Of a stretch of 16,985 bases of DNA, positions 14,456 to 16,985 are shown one piece after another. Position 1 is the stretch's first letter; every line of letters starts with the position of its first letter. The DNA comes from Paracoccaceae bacterium (GTDB taxonomy: Bacteria > Pseudomonadota > Alphaproteobacteria > Rhodobacterales > Rhodobacteraceae): positions 1-16,985 of the forward strand of contig JAASTF010000040.1 in NCBI GenBank assembly GCA_021767525.1. The letters are read 5' to 3'. Both the position numbers and the translations under genes were made by a program. A model generated the notes under the pieces. That model was not told where the DNA came from and ran no database searches. It saw only the letters and a program-made list of their open reading frames with translations.

Positions 14456-15231
14456 GATTGATCGCCCTTCTGCTACTCTGTCTTGCGTCGCCCTTGGCGG
14501 CGCAAGATGCGTCTGATGCCCGGATCGTGATCCTGGGCGAGATCCACGACAACCCCGATCACCACGAAACCCAAGCCGACTGGACCGCGCGGATCGCGCC
14601 CACCGCGCTGGTGTTCGAGATGCTGACACCGGATCAGGCGGCCCGCGTCACGCCGGAAAACCGCGGCGATGCGCAGGCGCTGGGCGCGGCGTTGGATTGG
14701 GCGGCCTCGGGCTGGCCCGATTTCGATATGTATCACCCGATATTCACCGCCGCCCCGCAGGCGCGCATTTACGGTGCCGCCGTGCCGCGCGACGCCGCCC
14801 GCGCCGCGTTCGAGGCCGGAGTTGCGGCCAGTTTCGGCGAGGATGCGGCGGATTACGGGCTGGATCAGCCGCTGCCCGAGGCGCAGTTGCAGGCGCGGTT
14901 GGCGTTTCAGGCCGCGGCCCATTGCAACGCCTTGCCCGAAAACCTGCTGCCGCAGATGGTCGAGTTGCAGCGCCTGCGCGACGCGGTTCTGGCGCGCACG
15001 GCGCTGACCGCGCTGGACGAAACCGGCGGGCCGGTGGTGGTGATCACCGGCAACGGCCATGCCCGCGCCGATTGGGGCATCCCGGTCTACTTGTCGGCCG
15101 CGCGCCCCAATCTGGCCGTGTTCAGCCTGGGCCAAGCCGAGGATGGGCAGATCGCAGGCCGGTTCGATCAGGTGGTCGATGCGCCCGCCTCCCCGCGCGA
15201 CGACCCCTGCGCCGCCTTCGCCAAGGATTGA
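14452..15231 (+). CDS. ChaN-family periplasmic protein (Tiki/haem-binding-uptake superfamily)
   Basis: Exported protein of 259 residues. The N-terminus (1-18) is a short signal peptide ending in PLAA before Q18; the lone cysteine at position 10 lies inside the hydrophobic core and is not a lipobox, so the protein is probably soluble and periplasmic. Family motifs: VILGEIHDNPDHHETQ (26-41), LVFEML (53-58), AHCNALPENLL (156-166) and ITGNGHARADWGIP (198-211), with histidines and acids positioned as in the ChaN/Tiki (EreA-like) fold. ChaN from Campylobacter binds haem; other relatives are metal-dependent proteases, so the biochemical role here is open. ATG 14452 overlaps the rpoH stop (ATGA), which couples it to the sigma factor and suggests stress-linked expression. 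Confidence 0.87.
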   Translation: MRLIALLLLCLASPLAAQDASDARIVILGEIHDNPDHHETQADWTARIAPTALVFEMLTPDQAARVTPENRGDAQALGAALDWAASGWPDFDMYHPIFTAAPQARIYGAAVPRDAARAAFEAGVAASFGEDAADYGLDQPLPEAQLQARLAFQAAAHCNALPENLLPQMVELQRLRDAVLARTALTALDETGGPVVVITGNGHARADWGIPVYLSAARPNLAVFSLGQAEDGQIAGRFDQVVDAPASPRDDPCAAFAKD

Positions 15232-15260
15232 TGTTGCCCGGCCACGCTCGTAACACTGGT
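15228..15260 (+). promoter_or_regulatory. Promoter-like element upstream of coaBC
   Basis: TTGATG (15228-15233), a 17-nt spacer, then TAACAC (15251-15256) fits a sigma-70-like layout 28 nt upstream of the coaBC ATG. The 13 bases TCGTAACACTGGT (15248-15260) also occur at 13502-13514 in the rpoH promoter. Read as an RpoE-type site it would be TGATGT-N16-TAACA, weaker and 2 nt too short. Confidence 0.4.
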
Positions 15261-15283
15261 GCCGACCAAGCGGCGGAGGGGCC

Positions 15284-16480
15284 ATGCTGACGGGCAAGCG
15301 GATACTTCTGATCATCGGCGGCGGAATCGCGGCCTATAAATGCCTCGATCTGATCCGGCGGCTGCGCGAACGCGGTGCGGCGGTGACGCCCGTGATGACC
15401 CGCGCGGCGGAAGAGTTCGTAACCCCGCTATCCGTTTCCGCCCTGGCCGGGGAAGAGGTGCATCGCGATCTCTTCGATCTGACCAAAGAGGCCGAGATGG
15501 GCCATATCCAGCTTAGCCGCGTGGCGGACCTGTTGGTTGTGGCGCCCTGCACCGCCGATCTGATGGGCAAGATGGCCGGTGGGTTGGCGGGCGATCTGGC
15601 GACCACCCTGCTGATGGCGACCGATACGCCCGTGTTGTGCGCGCCCGCGATGAACGTGCGGATGTGGCAGCACCCGGCCACCCAGCGCAACCTGGCGCAG
15701 TTGCAGGCCGATGGCGTGGCCGTTGTTGGCCCCAACGACGGCGACATGGCCTGCGGCGAGTTCGGCCCGGGCCGCATGGCCGAACCGCTGGAGATCGTCG
15801 CCGCGATCGAGGCGCGGCTGGGCGCGGGGCCATTGGCGGGCAAGCGCATCATCGTGACCTCGGGGCCGACGCAAGAGCCGATTGACCCGGTGCGCTATAT
15901 CTCGAACCATTCATCGGGCACGCAAGGCACGGCCATTGCCACAGCACTTGTGGCGCTGGGGGCCGAGGTGGTGTTTGTCACCGGCCCGGCCAGCGTGCCG
16001 CCGCCCCAGGGCGTGCAGGTGGTGCGTATCACCACGGCGCAAGACATGCTGGAGGCGGTTCAGGCCGCGCTGCCCGCCGACGCGGCCATTTTCGCCGCCG
16101 CCGTGGCCGATTGGCGCGTGGCGCAGGTGGCGGAATCGAAGATGAAGAAAACCAGGGGCGCGTTGCCCACGCTGGAATTTGCCGAGAACCCCGACATCCT
16201 GGCGACCGTCGCGCAGATGGGCGACGGCCGGCCCGGGCTGGTGGTGGGCTTTGCCGCCGAAACAGACGAGGTGGTGGCCAACGCCCAGGCCAAGCGCGCG
16301 CGCAAGGGCTGCGACTGGATCGTGGCCAACGACGTGGCAACCGGCACCGGCACGTTCGGCGGGGCCGACAACACCGTGCATATCGTGACCGGCGATGGCG
16401 TCGAGGATTGGCCGCGCATGGCCAAGGCGCAGGTGGCCGAGCGCCTGGCGCAACGCGTGGCCGAGGCGCTGGGCGGATAA
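15284..16480 (+). CDS. coaBC: Bifunctional phosphopantothenoylcysteine decarboxylase/phosphopantothenate–cysteine ligase
   Basis: Cytosolic coenzyme A enzyme (Dfp) carrying out two consecutive steps: CoaB joins 4'-phosphopantothenate to cysteine and CoaC decarboxylates the product with FMN. The 398-residue protein has the CoaC flavoprotein domain first (1-180): IIGGGIAAYK (10-19), active-site H74 in GHIQLSRVADL, PAMNVRMW (121-128) and C157 in GDMACGEFGPGRM. The CoaB domain (187-398) shows SGPTQEPIDPVRYISN (193-208), FAAAVADWR (270-278), K289 in ESKMKKTRG and FAENPDI (299-305). Length is standard. ATG 15284 has GGAGG about 6 nt upstream. It lies 52 nt after the ChaN-like gene with a promoter-like element between them, and dut follows, a conserved coaBC–dut pairing. 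Confidence 0.97.
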   Translation: MLTGKRILLIIGGGIAAYKCLDLIRRLRERGAAVTPVMTRAAEEFVTPLSVSALAGEEVHRDLFDLTKEAEMGHIQLSRVADLLVVAPCTADLMGKMAGGLAGDLATTLLMATDTPVLCAPAMNVRMWQHPATQRNLAQLQADGVAVVGPNDGDMACGEFGPGRMAEPLEIVAAIEARLGAGPLAGKRIIVTSGPTQEPIDPVRYISNHSSGTQGTAIATALVALGAEVVFVTGPASVPPPQGVQVVRITTAQDMLEAVQAALPADAAIFAAAVADWRVAQVAESKMKKTRGALPTLEFAENPDILATVAQMGDGRPGLVVGFAAETDEVVANAQAKRARKGCDWIVANDVATGTGTFGGADNTVHIVTGDGVEDWPRMAKAQVAERLAQRVAEALGG

Positions 16481-16488
16481 TGCGGGAG

Positions 16489-16508
16489 CCTCCGGCGGGA
16501 GTTTATTT
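16489..16508 (+). terminator. Rhodobacteraceae-type intergenic hairpin between coaBC and dut
   Basis: CTCC-GGCG-GGAG (16490-16501) followed by TTTATTT gives a short terminator-like hairpin 10 nt after the coaBC stop. The sequence CCTCCGGCGGGAGTTTATTTGG resembles, from memory, a dispersed intergenic element of Rhodobacteraceae. With only four stem pairs it may attenuate rather than fully terminate transcription into dut. Confidence 0.5.
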
Positions 16509-16528
16509 GGCAAGATGAAGATGGGACC

Positions 16529-16985
16529 ATGCGCATGGTGACGGTGCAGCTGACCTGGACGGACGAGGCCGATCGCGACCTGCCCCTGCCGGCCTATGAA
16601 ACGGCCGGGGCGGCGGGGGCCGATCTGCGGGCGAATTTTCCGCCCGATGCGCGGGCGGGCCTGACACTCGATCCGGGCGCGCGGGCGCTGGTGCCCACGG
16701 GGCTGCGGCTGGCCGTTCCCGCGGGGTTCGAGGTGCAGGTCAGGCCGCGCTCGGGCCTGGCGCTGAAGCACGGCGTCACTGTGCTGAACAGCCCGGGGAC
16801 GATCGATGCCGACTATCGCGGAGAGGTCGGTGTCGTGCTGGCGAACTTCGGCTCCGAGCCCTACAGGATCGCTCGCGGCAGCCGCATCGCCCAGATGGTG
16901 ATCTCGCCGTGTCTCCAAGCCCGCTGGCGAGAGGTCGAGCGCCTCGCGGAGAGCGCGCGCGGCGCAGGCGGCTTCGGCTCTACGG
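16529..16985 (+). CDS. dut: Deoxyuridine 5'-triphosphate nucleotidohydrolase (dUTPase), 3' end off window
   Basis: Trimeric dUTPase hydrolysing dUTP to dUMP and pyrophosphate, which keeps uracil out of DNA and supplies dTMP synthesis. The frame from ATG 16529 gives 152 residues and is still open at the edge; only a few C-terminal residues are missing. Conserved motifs are readable: AGAAGADLRA (motif 1), VRPRSGLALKHGV (motif 2), NSPGTIDADYRGEVGVVLAN (motif 3, catalytic aspartate in IDADYR), RIAQMV (motif 4) and RGAGGFGST (start of the flexible C-terminal motif 5). ATG 16535, two codons in, is an alternative start; no strong Shine-Dalgarno distinguishes them. It follows coaBC by 48 bp, with a hairpin element between. 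Confidence 0.94.
   Translation, partial: MRMVTVQLTWTDEADRDLPLPAYETAGAAGADLRANFPPDARAGLTLDPGARALVPTGLRLAVPAGFEVQVRPRSGLALKHGVTVLNSPGTIDADYRGEVGVVLANFGSEPYRIARGSRIAQMVISPCLQARWREVERLAESARGAGGFGST

Noticed and set aside
13634..14629. 331-residue minus-strand frame opposite rpoH
   Set aside because: Antisense shadow of the sigma factor gene; rpoH has complete conserved regions on the plus strand.
1..16985. tRNA, rRNA, CRISPR, insertion sequence, prophage or integrase attachment site
   Set aside because: None seen: no cloverleaf-like segments, no regularly spaced direct repeats of CRISPR size, no transposase or integrase reading frame.

Overview
The window looks like chromosomal housekeeping DNA from a high-GC alphaproteobacterium of the Rhodobacteraceae (Roseobacter/Rhodobacter group). 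The evidence is the strong G/C third-position bias, an RpoHII-type sigma-32, a glnD–murJ neighbourhood, a GST with a Rhodobacteraceae-type cysteine tail, CtrA-like TTAA half-sites upstream of comM, and a family-typical intergenic hairpin element before dut. The genus cannot be named from this sequence alone. I see no tRNA, rRNA, CRISPR array, insertion sequence or phage gene. Coding density is high and no gene-free stretch exceeds about 165 bp.

Layout, left part (minus strand, 6546 to 1): a penicillin-binding-protein activator lipoprotein (LpoA/LppC type), then glnD (PII uridylyltransferase, TTG start overlapping the previous gene by 41 nt), then an unrecognised 343-residue protein, then murJ (lipid II flippase, running off the left edge). 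The unrecognised gene splits glnD–murJ, a pair that forms an operon in other alphaproteobacteria. A helically phased GCACA repeat array lies between it and murJ.

Centre (plus strand, 6622 to 9807): rsmI and yraN overlap by 4 nt, followed by gshB and an HSL-family alpha/beta hydrolase that also overlap by 4 nt. The divergent lpoA-type gene next to rsmI and yraN recalls the E. coli yraL-yraM-yraN cluster. The hydrolase converges on comM (minus), with the 3' ends overlapping by 31 nt. comM has its own leader with a CtrA-type box, which fits natural-transformation/gene-transfer-agent uptake regulation in this family.

Right part: a glutathione S-transferase with a YHS/TRASH-like cysteine tail (minus), then a two-gene unit cobU plus histidine phosphatase (minus, 4-nt overlap), divergent from rpoH (RpoHII). 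The rpoH leader carries TGATCC-N18-TAACA, resembling the RpoE/ChrR (singlet-oxygen) promoter class, and a near-perfect palindrome. rpoH is translationally coupled to a periplasmic ChaN-like protein. coaBC follows behind its own promoter-like element, which shares 13 identical bases with the rpoH promoter region, and dut runs off the right edge.

Most genes serve core functions: cell envelope, nitrogen signalling, glutathione, cobalamin, CoA, nucleotide hygiene and stress response. The least explained parts are the gene at 1474-2505 with the repeats beside it, the GST tail domain, and the rpoH–chaN stress unit. No clearly new multi-gene system is evident.
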